Below are positions 32,130 through 39,737 of a stretch of 64,000 nt of DNA, in pieces. Where the stretch lies: positions 186,001-250,000 of the forward strand of contig NZ_SLUN01000001.1 of assembly GCF_004340685.1 (NCBI RefSeq), read 5' to 3'. Each line of letters begins with the position of its first letter. The stretch's first letter is position 1. Position numbers and translations under genes: made by a program. The notes beneath the pieces were generated by a model, which worked only from the letters and a program-made list of their open reading frames with translations, searched no databases and had not been told where the DNA came from. The DNA is from Hydrogenispora ethanolica (GTDB lineage Bacteria > Bacillota > UBA4882 > UBA8346).

Positions 32130-32891
32130 TTAAAGGATTGAGTCCTCGCCACGGTTCGGTGACGGCCGCGATCGGCAACTTCGCAACAGCATTCCGAAGA
32201 CCAGGGCCAGGATGGGCAGCGCCCGCCATCCCTGGAGCGCGGCCGTCCGGGTCAAACCGGCCGCCGGACCGAGCAGATCGCCGAGGCCGCCGACCCACCA
32301 GAGGGGAAAGCAGACCAGCCAATGGTCAAAGATCCGGAAAAAGGCGATATACCCCAATCCCACCAGGAACAGTTCCAGGAATTTCGGTTGAAATCCGGCG
32401 TGATGCAGGCTATAAAACGCCGCGGCGATCAGGATCCCTGGCAGCAGGCCGAAAGATTTCTCCAGATAAAACCGGAGGAAAACGAAGAAGAAGATCACCT
32501 CGTAAAGGTTGGCAGCCATGATATAAACCGCCGGCCCGATATTCGCCGCCCGAAAGTAGAGCCCGGGACCGTCGGGTGTCTGGGAAATGAACCTCCAGGC
32601 CAGCATCGCCCCCAATACCGAACTGATCGCCAGATAACGCCAGGGCCGGTCGAACCGGAGCCCCGCCCGGCCGAGGTTTCCCTCCCGGCCGAGGAGGATC
32701 AGGGGCGCCGCCACGCCCACCAGCATAATCTGGCAGACGTCCCGCAACAAGTAATTGAGCACCGGATTTGCCGAAAAGTTCATGCCGACGCTCAAGGCCA
32801 CCGCGCTCAGCCCCAGAATGATCGCCAGCCAACTGGCGCGATCCGGTTCAAACTTGATGATGAAGCTTCGTTTCACCGTTACGCCGCCCAT
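32130..32891 (-). CDS. Polytopic membrane protein, CPBP (CAAX protease/bacteriocin-processing)-like
   Basis: 253 residues with about seven membrane segments. The pair ANLYEVIFFFVFLRFYLEK and AAFYSLHHAGFQPKF resembles CPBP motifs 1 and 2, but motif 1 has a single Glu instead of EExxxR, so protease activity is doubtful. The N-terminus is cytoplasmic and basic, the C-terminus basic (LLRSCRSRPSPNRG). It could be an inactive relative involved in membrane peptide handling. It is followed by the DUF3298 gene 93 bases downstream and may be co-transcribed with it. Confidence 0.6.
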   Translation of the reverse strand: MGGVTVKRSFIIKFEPDRASWLAIILGLSAVALSVGMNFSANPVLNYLLRDVCQIMLVGVAAPLILLGREGNLGRAGLRFDRPWRYLAISSVLGAMLAWRFISQTPDGPGLYFRAANIGPAVYIMAANLYEVIFFFVFLRFYLEKSFGLLPGILIAAAFYSLHHAGFQPKFLELFLVGLGYIAFFRIFDHWLVCFPLWWVGGLGDLLGPAAGLTRTAALQGWRALPILALVFGMLLRSCRSRPSPNRGEDSIL

Positions 32892-33041
32892 CTTCCCGCC
32901 TCTTTCCGCTGCCCCATCCGTTGTCCGTTCGCCAAAGACATCCTATAAAAGCGTATGGCGGTTGAAAGATTTTAGAATATTTTCTATGGCAAAACGGTTC
33001 CCATCACGCTCCCTGCGCCTTTCGGAACAAAGCCATGGAAA

Positions 33042-33064
33042 AGAGGCAGGTTTTGCCTGCCTCT
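33042..33064 (-). terminator. Terminator of the biosynthetic operon
   Basis: AGAGGCAGG (33042-33050), loop TTTTG, CCTGCCTCT (33056-33064). Read on the minus strand it is followed by TTTTCC. It lies 14 bases after the last gene's stop codon. Confidence 0.75.
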
Positions 33065-33078
33065 CGTAGGAGTGTGCT

Positions 33079-33234
33079 TTATCTTCGCGTAGGAATATCG
33101 CTCTGATAGTTACTGAGTAAAAGCGAGACTGCTTTTTGGATCTCTTGAGCAGCATTCGGCCCCTTTACTGCTTCTTTGACTCGCCCTACAAACTGCTCGA
33201 TAGGGCTCTGCACTGTCCTTTGAGGGAAAAACAT
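33079..33234 (-). CDS. Small protein at the 3' end of the biosynthetic operon (51 aa)
   Basis: 51 residues opening MFFPQRTVQSPIEQFVGRVK, then an amphipathic helix (NAAQEIQKAVSLLLSNYQ) and a basic tail. GGGAGGTGG lies about 7 bases before the ATG at 33234, so it should be well translated. The frame stays open upstream to 33366, but no ribosome binding site supports a longer form. It is the last gene before the operon terminator. It could be a carrier-like, regulatory or precursor peptide; there is no core-peptide signature (no Cys/Ser/Thr-rich tail). I do not recognise it. Confidence 0.62.
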   Translation of the reverse strand: MFFPQRTVQSPIEQFVGRVKEAVKGPNAAQEIQKAVSLLLSNYQSDIPTRR

Positions 33235-33394
33235 TGACTTGCCACCTCCCTTCGCTGCGAAATGCCGAAAAGATGGGCTATGATTCCGGCAAGGCAATTC
33301 CCAAAAATCATTCGGGGAAAACGCGTAAGGCATGGCGATTTCCAATATTTTTTTCGGGGATCCCATCGCCGGAGCAGCAAGACAGCAGCAAAAT

Positions 33395-34717
33395 TCAGTG
33401 AATCACCCGGACGGTTTTGCCGGAGGGCCGGGGCAGGCTGTCAACCAGTTCAAAACGGCAAGGGACGCCCGTGCTATACTCCATCCGGCTGGCCAGCGAT
33501 TCAGCGAGGCCCGGGCCGGGTGTGATTCCGGCCGCCAACTCGCAGCGGATGAGCAGATCCTCCTCACCCGGCACGAATTGATACCAGTTTCCCACCTCCG
33601 GCAGGCGCATCAGGAACTCTTCCAAATAGTATGGGGAAAACGAGGTCCCCCGGATCTCCAGTTGATCGACGAGCCGCCCCCGCAGAAAAAGGCGGGGCAT
33701 CAGCACGCCGCAGCGGCACGGCTCCGGATCGATATAACCCAGATCCTGGGTCCGGTAACGCAACAGCGGCGTGTCGTAGCGCAACAGGCAGGTGACGACG
33801 ATCTCGCCGATCTCGCCGGGCTCCAGCACTTGCCCAGTCCGGGGATCCACAATTTCCACATAAATGTGCCCCTGGGTGGTATGGTAGCCCTGGTGGACAT
33901 CGCATTCAATTCCGATACAGCCGCATTCCAACGATCCGTAGTAAAAATTGGCCACTGTGCCCCAGATCCGCTCGATCCGTTCCCGGAAAGCCGGGGAGCA
34001 ACCCTCACCCGTCAGCCACATCTTCTTCAAGGGCAGCTCTTTGAGCTCAAGGCCGGCTTCCTCCGCCGCCTCGGCCAGGTAGACCGCCCAGGAAGGAGTG
34101 GTGATCAGGATCGTCGGCTGGAGATCGCGCATCATCTTGACGGACTTGGCCGGCGTCGAGTACGCCCCGCCTTTGCCACCCGGGATCACCGTCGCCCCGC
34201 AGCTCTCGATGAATGTCTTGTGAAAGGCCAGTCCGGCCGAGCTCATTTCATACGGCAAAGCATTAAAGCAGATATCGCCGTGCTCCACCGGCACCAATGA
34301 CGGATACCCGGGAGCCAGGTCATGGAGGTAGAAATCCTCCCAGGAGTACATGATATAAATCTCATCGCCGCCGGTGGTGCCGGTCGAGACCTGGACCAGC
34401 GCGATGTCCTGTTTGTCGCAGGCCAACAGCGCCCACGGTTTGCCGCGCAATTCATCCTTGGTGGTAAAAGGGATCCGGCTCAGATCGGCAAATTCATGAA
34501 TATCACCGGGGGTCACCCCGGCCCGGGCCATCTTGTCATGGTAAAAGGCTGAACGCTCGTAAGCCCGGGCAATCACTTCCCGCAGCGATTCCATTTGAAA
34601 CTCCCGGAGCCTCGCCTGCGGCAGGGTCTCCGGAAACTCGCCTTCTACGGCGAAATACTTTTGTAACACTGGCGGTCTTGCCAGCTTCGCAAGCCTTTTT
34701 TCAAAACGCGAACTCAT
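33395..34717 (-). CDS. PaaK-like AMP-forming acyl ligase, copy 2 of the operon
   Basis: 440 residues of the phenylacetate-CoA ligase superfamily: ATP-loop VSTGTTGGDEIYIM, aryl-binding segment LPYEMSSAGLAFHKTF, FYYGSLECGCIGIEC, hinge region YRTQDLGYID, and CRCG in the PEPCRCGVLM segment, as often seen in PaaK relatives. It would activate an aromatic or short-chain carboxylate as the acyl-adenylate or thioester. In this operon the obvious substrate is an aminohydroxybenzoate. ATG at 34717 follows GGAG. It is only about 28% like the other ligase by eye, so the two probably activate different acids. Confidence 0.85.
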   Translation of the reverse strand: MSSRFEKRLAKLARPPVLQKYFAVEGEFPETLPQARLREFQMESLREVIARAYERSAFYHDKMARAGVTPGDIHEFADLSRIPFTTKDELRGKPWALLACDKQDIALVQVSTGTTGGDEIYIMYSWEDFYLHDLAPGYPSLVPVEHGDICFNALPYEMSSAGLAFHKTFIESCGATVIPGGKGGAYSTPAKSVKMMRDLQPTILITTPSWAVYLAEAAEEAGLELKELPLKKMWLTGEGCSPAFRERIERIWGTVANFYYGSLECGCIGIECDVHQGYHTTQGHIYVEIVDPRTGQVLEPGEIGEIVVTCLLRYDTPLLRYRTQDLGYIDPEPCRCGVLMPRLFLRGRLVDQLEIRGTSFSPYYLEEFLMRLPEVGNWYQFVPGEEDLLIRCELAAGITPGPGLAESLASRMEYSTGVPCRFELVDSLPRPSGKTVRVIH

Positions 34718-34777
34718 TCGCTCCAGTCTCCTCCCTTCGCTACCCTTGCGTCATGCTCGGACAACCGGCCCGCCCCA

Positions 34778-35326
34778 TCATTCCTTCCGGTTCCGCTCCA
34801 AAGTTCGCTCGGCCGAGGCCAGATCGCGGAGCAGCTGCTCGTAGAATTTGGCGCTAAAAATATGCGGCTCTCTCTGATACCGGTCGATAAGATACTTAAA
34901 GTCCGCCACTCCCATGGCGGTGCGGTGGAAAAAAGCCTCCGGCAGGCGGCAGCAGACATAGCCTCTTAATATCCGGATCTCGACGTTATCCGGTTCATTT
35001 TGCGCGGCTTTGTCCAGGGACTTTAAGCCTTGCCGCACGTAATCGAGGCGCTCCATCGGATCGATCGCATCCCGGCCCATTAGGGTCATGACGCTCCCAT
35101 AGTAGGCCTCCACCAAATGATTGGGCAGTTCGGGCCGGCGGATCTGCGTCACCAAGGAATACGCTTCCTTGACAGCCTGTTTATCACCCTGCACCGCCCG
35201 TTGGTGCAGCTCGATCACTTCATCCAGGACCAACGCCTGGAGCCTTTTTTTATCGAAGAAAAACGGGAATCCGAAGCCGCCGTAGCGCGGGCCGCCGGAC
35301 TGAAATTTAGACCCCCATCGGTTCAT
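34778..35326 (-). CDS. Single-copy version of a novel ~120-residue repeat domain
   Basis: 182 residues. A Gly/Phe-rich start (MNRWGSKFQSGGPRYGGFGF) is followed by one copy of the domain seen three times in the 39738-41402 product: LHQRAVQGDKQAVKEA, AYYGSVMTLMGRDAIDPMER, GLKSLDKAAQNEPDNVEIRI, LPEAFFHRTAMGVADFKYL. The pattern is alpha-helical and TPR-like, with invariant YYGS, GRD, EPD and LPE(A/I)(F/Y)FHR residues. GGGGGG precedes the ATG at 35326. It lies between the small 67-residue gene and ligase 2, so it belongs to the operon. The function is unknown; a scaffold or substrate-holding role is conceivable. Confidence 0.7.
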   Translation of the reverse strand: MNRWGSKFQSGGPRYGGFGFPFFFDKKRLQALVLDEVIELHQRAVQGDKQAVKEAYSLVTQIRRPELPNHLVEAYYGSVMTLMGRDAIDPMERLDYVRQGLKSLDKAAQNEPDNVEIRILRGYVCCRLPEAFFHRTAMGVADFKYLIDRYQREPHIFSAKFYEQLLRDLASAERTLERNRKE

Positions 35327-35446
35327 TTTGATCCCCCCTTCCGGTCGATAATCGCGGTTAACCGCCCCTTCATCGGGACCCTCTTGCTTTGCGCTTGGGG
35401 AATATGGGGGAACCGCAGCTCCCCCATATTCGGGCGGATGTCAGCT

Positions 35447-35650
35447 CTATCTTTGGGGCAAATGTTCCAGGATCGCCTGTTTAACTTTGTCGGGAATCTC
35501 AATTCCATGGGCGCTGAGCACTTCCAAGATGGTATTCTGGATATCCGGGAAGGACTTCTCCGCGTCGCCTTGAGCCGTGGCAAAGTTTTTAAATTTTTCG
35601 GCCAAAGCCCGGGCTATCTCTTCCCCGTTGATTTGGACACGTTGGTTCAA
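35447..35650 (-). CDS. Small helical protein in the biosynthetic operon (67 aa)
   Basis: The start is TTG at 35650, preceded by AAAGGGGG at about 7 bases. The product is an acidic helical protein: MNQRVQINGEEIARALAEKF, then DAEKSFPDIQNTILEVLSAHGIEIPDKVKQAILEHLPQR in outline. Size and helical content resemble a carrier protein or a RiPP-like leader, but no GxDS phosphopantetheine motif is present. It sits between the aldolase and the single-repeat protein. No family recognised. A longer frame begins at 35668 but would start inside the ribosome binding site. Confidence 0.62.
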   Translation of the reverse strand: MNQRVQINGEEIARALAEKFKNFATAQGDAEKSFPDIQNTILEVLSAHGIEIPDKVKQAILEHLPQR

Positions 35651-35694
35651 GCTAGGACCCCCTTTCAAGTTGCGGCTCCCGTCAAAGCCGCGGA

Positions 35695-36489
35695 TTATCG
35701 CCGGTGAACCGGGCCAGTTTTTCCCTTGGAATTCTTCTGGTCCAGTATTTGACGGACAGTAGCGGCCAATTGCGCCGGGTGGTCATCCTGAAAGATATTC
35801 CTGCCGATCGCCACTCCTTGCGCGCCGGCCGCTACCGCATCGGCCACCATCTCCAAAAGTTCCGCCGGGGAATTCAGCTTGGGCCCTCCGGCAATGATCA
35901 CCGGCACCGCCACCGCCGCCACGACCTCCGCAAAGGATTCCGGATCCCCGGTATAATTCACTTTGACGAGGTCCGCTCCCAGCTCTTCGGCGACCCGGGC
36001 GGCGTGTTTGATCTTGGCGGGGTCATACTCGCTGTCCTTGGCGCCATCCCGCACGTACATCATGGCCAGCAGCGGAATGCCCCAGCGGCTGCATTGTTCG
36101 GAGACCGTTCCAAAATCCTTGAGCATTTCGGCCTCAAAAGCCGAACCCAGATTGACATGGATTGAGATTGCAGTCGCCCCCAGCTCCAGCGCGCGTTCCA
36201 CCGAAGTCACCTGTTCCTTGCGGTTGGGATCGGGGGCCAGCGCGGTTGAGGCCGAAAGATGCAAAATCATTTCACAACCGGCCGGACTCAATAGATCGTC
36301 GATCCGCTCCACCAAGCCTTTATGGACCACCACGGCATCGATGCCGCCATCGATTGCCGCCTGAACGGTGCGGCGGATATCCGTCAGCCCCGGTACGGGC
36401 CCGATGGTGATGCCGTGATCCAACGGCAGGATGAACAATCGGTCCGAATGCCGGAATAAACGTTTGAGCCTAAGGTCCTTTCCCGCCAT
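35695..36489 (-). CDS. GriI-type aldolase (2-amino-3,7-dideoxy-hept-6-ulosonate synthase family)
   Basis: 264 residues. It is a class I (Schiff-base) aldolase of the DeoC/LacD fold: ILPLDHGITIGPVPGL, VVVHKGLVER, LLAMMYVRDGAKDSEYDP, ADLVKVNYTGD (catalytic lysine) and GVAIGRNIFQ. Members condense a three-carbon phosphate donor with aspartate semialdehyde: archaeal forms start the alternative dehydroquinate route, and GriI of Streptomyces makes the precursor of 3-amino-4-hydroxybenzoate. AAAGGAGGTGA precedes ATG at 36489. The partner enzyme (GriH/DHQ synthase II type) is encoded 54 bases upstream. This pair defines the pathway. Confidence 0.88.
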   Translation of the reverse strand: MAGKDLRLKRLFRHSDRLFILPLDHGITIGPVPGLTDIRRTVQAAIDGGIDAVVVHKGLVERIDDLLSPAGCEMILHLSASTALAPDPNRKEQVTSVERALELGATAISIHVNLGSAFEAEMLKDFGTVSEQCSRWGIPLLAMMYVRDGAKDSEYDPAKIKHAARVAEELGADLVKVNYTGDPESFAEVVAAVAVPVIIAGGPKLNSPAELLEMVADAVAAGAQGVAIGRNIFQDDHPAQLAATVRQILDQKNSKGKTGPVHRR

Positions 36490-36542
36490 ACCGTCACCTC
36501 CTTTCTCCGCCGAAACCGGGGCCACCGTAGCCGCCGGATGGT

Positions 36543-37649
36543 TCAGCGTTCGATAATGGTCTCACCGACACCGATCCCCACATGACGGCCGGGCTGGCAG
36601 AGATGGCCCAACAGCGAATCGCCGGGTCGGATCAGCGTGGCGTTCCGCGGTTTGCCGTCGGCTCCCATCAGCCGGATATGCCAGTCGTCTTGCACGATCA
36701 CATTCAGTTCGGTCCCTTCGATCTCGCCTTTGATCAACAGCAGCGGCCGGATCTCGGTCTTCACCCGGCCGACCGTGAGGACCCGCGTCGCTCCCCGCCA
36801 GTCGACGCAGAGCACTTGGCTGCCGGCCTCCTGTTCGGAGAGATAGCCGGCGGTATTCCGGGGCATCCAGATGTAGGAGTGGACCGCGCCGGCATTCACC
36901 CGGAACGGCCGCAGGTTCATGTAGGGCAAGTAGTGCGTCTCGGAGCAGACCAGGATTCCCCCGGCGGAGGTCGACCCGACCAGCATCCCTTCTTCCTGAG
37001 TCATCAATCCGGTAGTATCCACGCAGGAGCGCCAGCCCATGCCGGCATGACGAACCGCCGTAACCCGCAGCGGCTTCAGTTCCAAGACCGGCGACGCCTC
37101 TTCCCGGAGCAATTCCGCCACTCGCTTGATCTCGGCCAGATCCTCCCCGGCGAAAAGCACTCCGTCGCTCCCCTTCTCCAGTACGCCGAAAGCGACTTCG
37201 GTCTCCGCCGCGCCGGTGGTCCGCCGTAGCAACGCGGTGCCGCTCGCTTCCAACCGGGCGATAAAGAGTTCCAAGGGGATATTCGTGGGCAGATCGAAAT
37301 CGACCACCGCGTACCGGTATTGGGCGGCCAGCCGGCACGCTTGCTCCAACGATTCTTTCTGTTGCACCGCCAAAAAAATACAAGGGACGAATCCTTGGCT
37401 CCCGGCCCGGTCCAGCAACTCCGGGGATTCGGAGAATACCAGATCGCCCCGGTTCAAATCCGCTAAATCCGCTGCGGCGCGAATCTCAGTGACAAAGCAG
37501 GTTTTTTGGGGGAAATGGCCGCTGCGGCGCTGCTCCGGGGTTACCACGATTTTTTCGAGCGCCGATTGATTCACCAGGCTCCAGAGATCGTGGCGCTCAA
37601 GCGGGATGCTGCGGCCGTCAAACCAAATTTCGCGCGGTTTCGAATCCAT
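36543..37649 (-). CDS. GriH / 3-dehydroquinate synthase II-type enzyme
   Basis: 368 residues of the archaeal dehydroquinate synthase II family (Pfam DHQS). Recognisable segments are EIWFDGR, VVDFDLPTNIPLELFIA, RVTAVRHAGMGWRSCVDT, EGMLVGSTSAGGILVCSETH, RPFRVNAGAVHSYIWMP and RPGDSLLGHLC. In archaea it oxidatively deaminates and cyclises the aldolase product; GriH instead cyclises and aromatises it to 3-amino-4-hydroxybenzoate. In a bacterium the pairing with a GriI homologue favours the latter. The ATG at 37649 lies 9 bases after GAGGTGG. It is 31 bases downstream of ligase 1. Confidence 0.88.
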   Translation of the reverse strand: MDSKPREIWFDGRSIPLERHDLWSLVNQSALEKIVVTPEQRRSGHFPQKTCFVTEIRAAADLADLNRGDLVFSESPELLDRAGSQGFVPCIFLAVQQKESLEQACRLAAQYRYAVVDFDLPTNIPLELFIARLEASGTALLRRTTGAAETEVAFGVLEKGSDGVLFAGEDLAEIKRVAELLREEASPVLELKPLRVTAVRHAGMGWRSCVDTTGLMTQEEGMLVGSTSAGGILVCSETHYLPYMNLRPFRVNAGAVHSYIWMPRNTAGYLSEQEAGSQVLCVDWRGATRVLTVGRVKTEIRPLLLIKGEIEGTELNVIVQDDWHIRLMGADGKPRNATLIRPGDSLLGHLCQPGRHVGIGVGETIIER

Positions 37650-37679
37650 TGTCATCACCCACCTCTTCCGTTTGGTCCA

Positions 37680-38936
37680 CTATACCCGGACCGATCGCAA
37701 ATAGCGCTCTTCCGCCATCTCCTGCGCCGTGTAAATATATTGCGGCTTGCCGACCAGTCCCACCGCCAGCAGTTCATCCCGGTCATAAAGGCTTCCCCGG
37801 GCGACGACCGTGACGCTTACCTTGATCCCGAACCGTTCCTCGAGGCTTTTTAGCAACTCCGGCGGGAGCGACGTTTCGGATGCGTCCGCCTCGACCACCA
37901 GGCGCAAGCTGTCGCCGTCGGCGGCAGCCACCCAGAAACGCCGGTGCGGCAATGCGGCCACGATCTCCTCGATATCCCAGAGATCCAACCGGCGGCCACC
38001 CACTGTCACGGTATCCTCGGTCCGGCCCCTGATTTCCATGGTCATCTCCCTGCCGCAGGCGCACTTCCCCGGAACCAAACGGGCCCGGTCGCCGGTGAGG
38101 TACCGGACCAGGGGAGTGCCCCGGCGTCTCAGGGTGGTCACCACGAGTAGCCCGGTCTCCCCGGGGTCGGCCGGGGTTTGCCGGTCTTCCCGCAGAATCT
38201 CAAAGTAAAAATAGTCCGTTTGAGGATGGGGCCGCTGCAATGGACAATCCACTACCGCCACCCCGATCTCGGTCATGCCGTAATTATCAAAAACCGGTAC
38301 CCCCCAGGCTTCTGCCACGGTTTGCCGCCGCCCCGGCGCCAGCAGTTCGCCGGCGGTGCAAATGGCCCGCAACGAGGGGAAATCGCTGCGCGGATCATAA
38401 CCCAGCAACCGGGCGGTCTCCGCGATCAACAGCGCCTGTAGCGGTAGGCAGGCCAGTACGGTGACAGGCAGTTTCCGCAACAGATCGACGATCCGCGGGA
38501 ACGGGCTGACGGTGGAGCGGGCCCCGGCCGGAACCACACAGGCTCCGCACTGCTGGGCCAGGGTCGTGACGGTATGCGCGATCGACGAAATCGAGTAGGG
38601 AAAGCGCACCATCACCAGGTCATCCGGGTGGAAGCCGACCCCCCAGTCGCGCAATGCGGCGGCATTGTCCAGATAATCTTGCTTGGATAACCAGACGGAA
38701 ACCGGCGTGCCGGTGGTCCCGAACGTCTCATGGTATTGGTAAAGCTCGCTCCGGTCCAGGCAAACCAGGCCGAAGGGCGAAGCCGCCCGCAATTCGGCCT
38801 TGGTGGCCAGGGGAATCCGCTGAAACTCCGCCAGAGAGCGCAACGGTTCTCCGGAGAAACGCTCCCGGTAAAACGGCGCCTTTTGACAATGTTGCAGCAA
38901 TGCATTGAGTGCCGCTAAGGTGGTTTGCTGATCCAT
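37680..38936 (-). CDS. PaaK-like AMP-forming acyl ligase, copy 1 of the operon
   Basis: 418 residues. ATP-loop FGTTGTPVSVW, FPYSISSIAHTVTTL, NYGMTEIGVAVVDC (A5-type motif), LTGDRARL and KCACGREM place it in the phenylacetate-CoA ligase superfamily. It probably adenylates a carboxylic acid, here most simply 3-amino-4-hydroxybenzoate or the acid to be joined to it. GGGGAGG sits at the end of the amidohydrolase gene, whose stop is 3 bases before this ATG, so the two are tightly coupled. Ligase plus amidohydrolase is the combination used to build benzoxazole rings in the nataxazole-type pathway. Confidence 0.86.
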   Translation of the reverse strand: MDQQTTLAALNALLQHCQKAPFYRERFSGEPLRSLAEFQRIPLATKAELRAASPFGLVCLDRSELYQYHETFGTTGTPVSVWLSKQDYLDNAAALRDWGVGFHPDDLVMVRFPYSISSIAHTVTTLAQQCGACVVPAGARSTVSPFPRIVDLLRKLPVTVLACLPLQALLIAETARLLGYDPRSDFPSLRAICTAGELLAPGRRQTVAEAWGVPVFDNYGMTEIGVAVVDCPLQRPHPQTDYFYFEILREDRQTPADPGETGLLVVTTLRRRGTPLVRYLTGDRARLVPGKCACGREMTMEIRGRTEDTVTVGGRRLDLWDIEEIVAALPHRRFWVAAADGDSLRLVVEADASETSLPPELLKSLEERFGIKVSVTVVARGSLYDRDELLAVGLVGKPQYIYTAQEMAEERYLRSVRV

Positions 38937-38939
38937 GGC

Positions 38940-39707
38940 TCAAGCCTCCCCGGACAGCCGGAGCAGTTCCCGGATATTGCCGCCCAGGATGCGATCCTGT
39001 TCCGCCCCGGCCAGCTTCAACAGCAAAATCTTCTGCAGCTCGACCGCGGGATGGGATAAGGGAAACTCCGATCCAAAGACCAGTTTACTCGCTCCCACCC
39101 GGGCCACCGCCGCTTGAAGATGCAGGAAGTTGGCGGTGGAAGTCTCCAGATAAAAATTGTCCAGGCTGGCCGCTGCCTCCAGGCCTTCTTGATCGGCCGG
39201 ACCGAATCCCATATGCCCCAGAATGAAACGGGTCCCGGGAAACTGGCGGGCCAAGGCGACCAAGCGGGCGGTGGAAGCCCCCGGACTATAGACCACGTGC
39301 GTATACAAAGGCAGGCCATGCTCCCCGCAACAGGCCGCCAGATCGGCTACGGCTTTGCTGGCGAAGGAGAATTCATGGGAGAGCGGCGATAGCTTAAGGC
39401 CGCGAAAGCCCTGGCGAAACCCCTCTTCCAACTTGGCCGGCCCGTCGGGATCGTGGGGATTGATGCAGATCAAGCCCCGCAGTTTCGAGGGATGGCTTTG
39501 CCAACAAGCCTGCAGATAGCGGTTGTTCGGTTCCGGATGTTCCGGTTTGGCCCTTCCCGTTACGTAGTCCGTCATCTTGCGGACATCCAGCATTCCGCCG
39601 GGCACCACCACTCCCTGATCGATCCCGCTGGCCGCCAATTGGACCAGATATTGTTCGGCGCCGCCGTAGTCGGTTTCCGAAATATGCGCATGACCGTCGA
39701 TTATCAT
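38940..39707 (-). CDS. Amidohydrolase-superfamily enzyme, candidate ring-forming cyclase
   Basis: 255 residues of the amidohydrolase-2 TIM barrel: metal site MIIDGHAHIS (HxH), GLKLSPLSHEF (Lys), LYTHVVYSPG, RFILGHMGFG, and FGSEFPLSHP where the canonical FGSD aspartate is Glu. ATG at 39707 follows GGAAGGGG. In benzoxazole biosynthesis an amidohydrolase homologue closes the oxazole ring after a ligase joins two aminohydroxybenzoates; the neighbours here make the same role likely. A hydrolytic decarboxylase activity (ACMSD-like) is the main alternative. The Asp-to-Glu change may matter for chemistry. Confidence 0.82.
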   Translation of the reverse strand: MIIDGHAHISETDYGGAEQYLVQLAASGIDQGVVVPGGMLDVRKMTDYVTGRAKPEHPEPNNRYLQACWQSHPSKLRGLICINPHDPDGPAKLEEGFRQGFRGLKLSPLSHEFSFASKAVADLAACCGEHGLPLYTHVVYSPGASTARLVALARQFPGTRFILGHMGFGPADQEGLEAAASLDNFYLETSTANFLHLQAAVARVGASKLVFGSEFPLSHPAVELQKILLLKLAGAEQDRILGGNIRELLRLSGEA

Positions 39708-39737
39708 ATCGTTCACCCCTTCCGTAAACAACACCGC

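Noticed and set aside
33235-33366. Longer form of the 51-residue operon protein starting at 33366
   Set aside because: No ribosome binding site at 33366, whereas GGGAGGTGG is ideally placed for ATG 33234.
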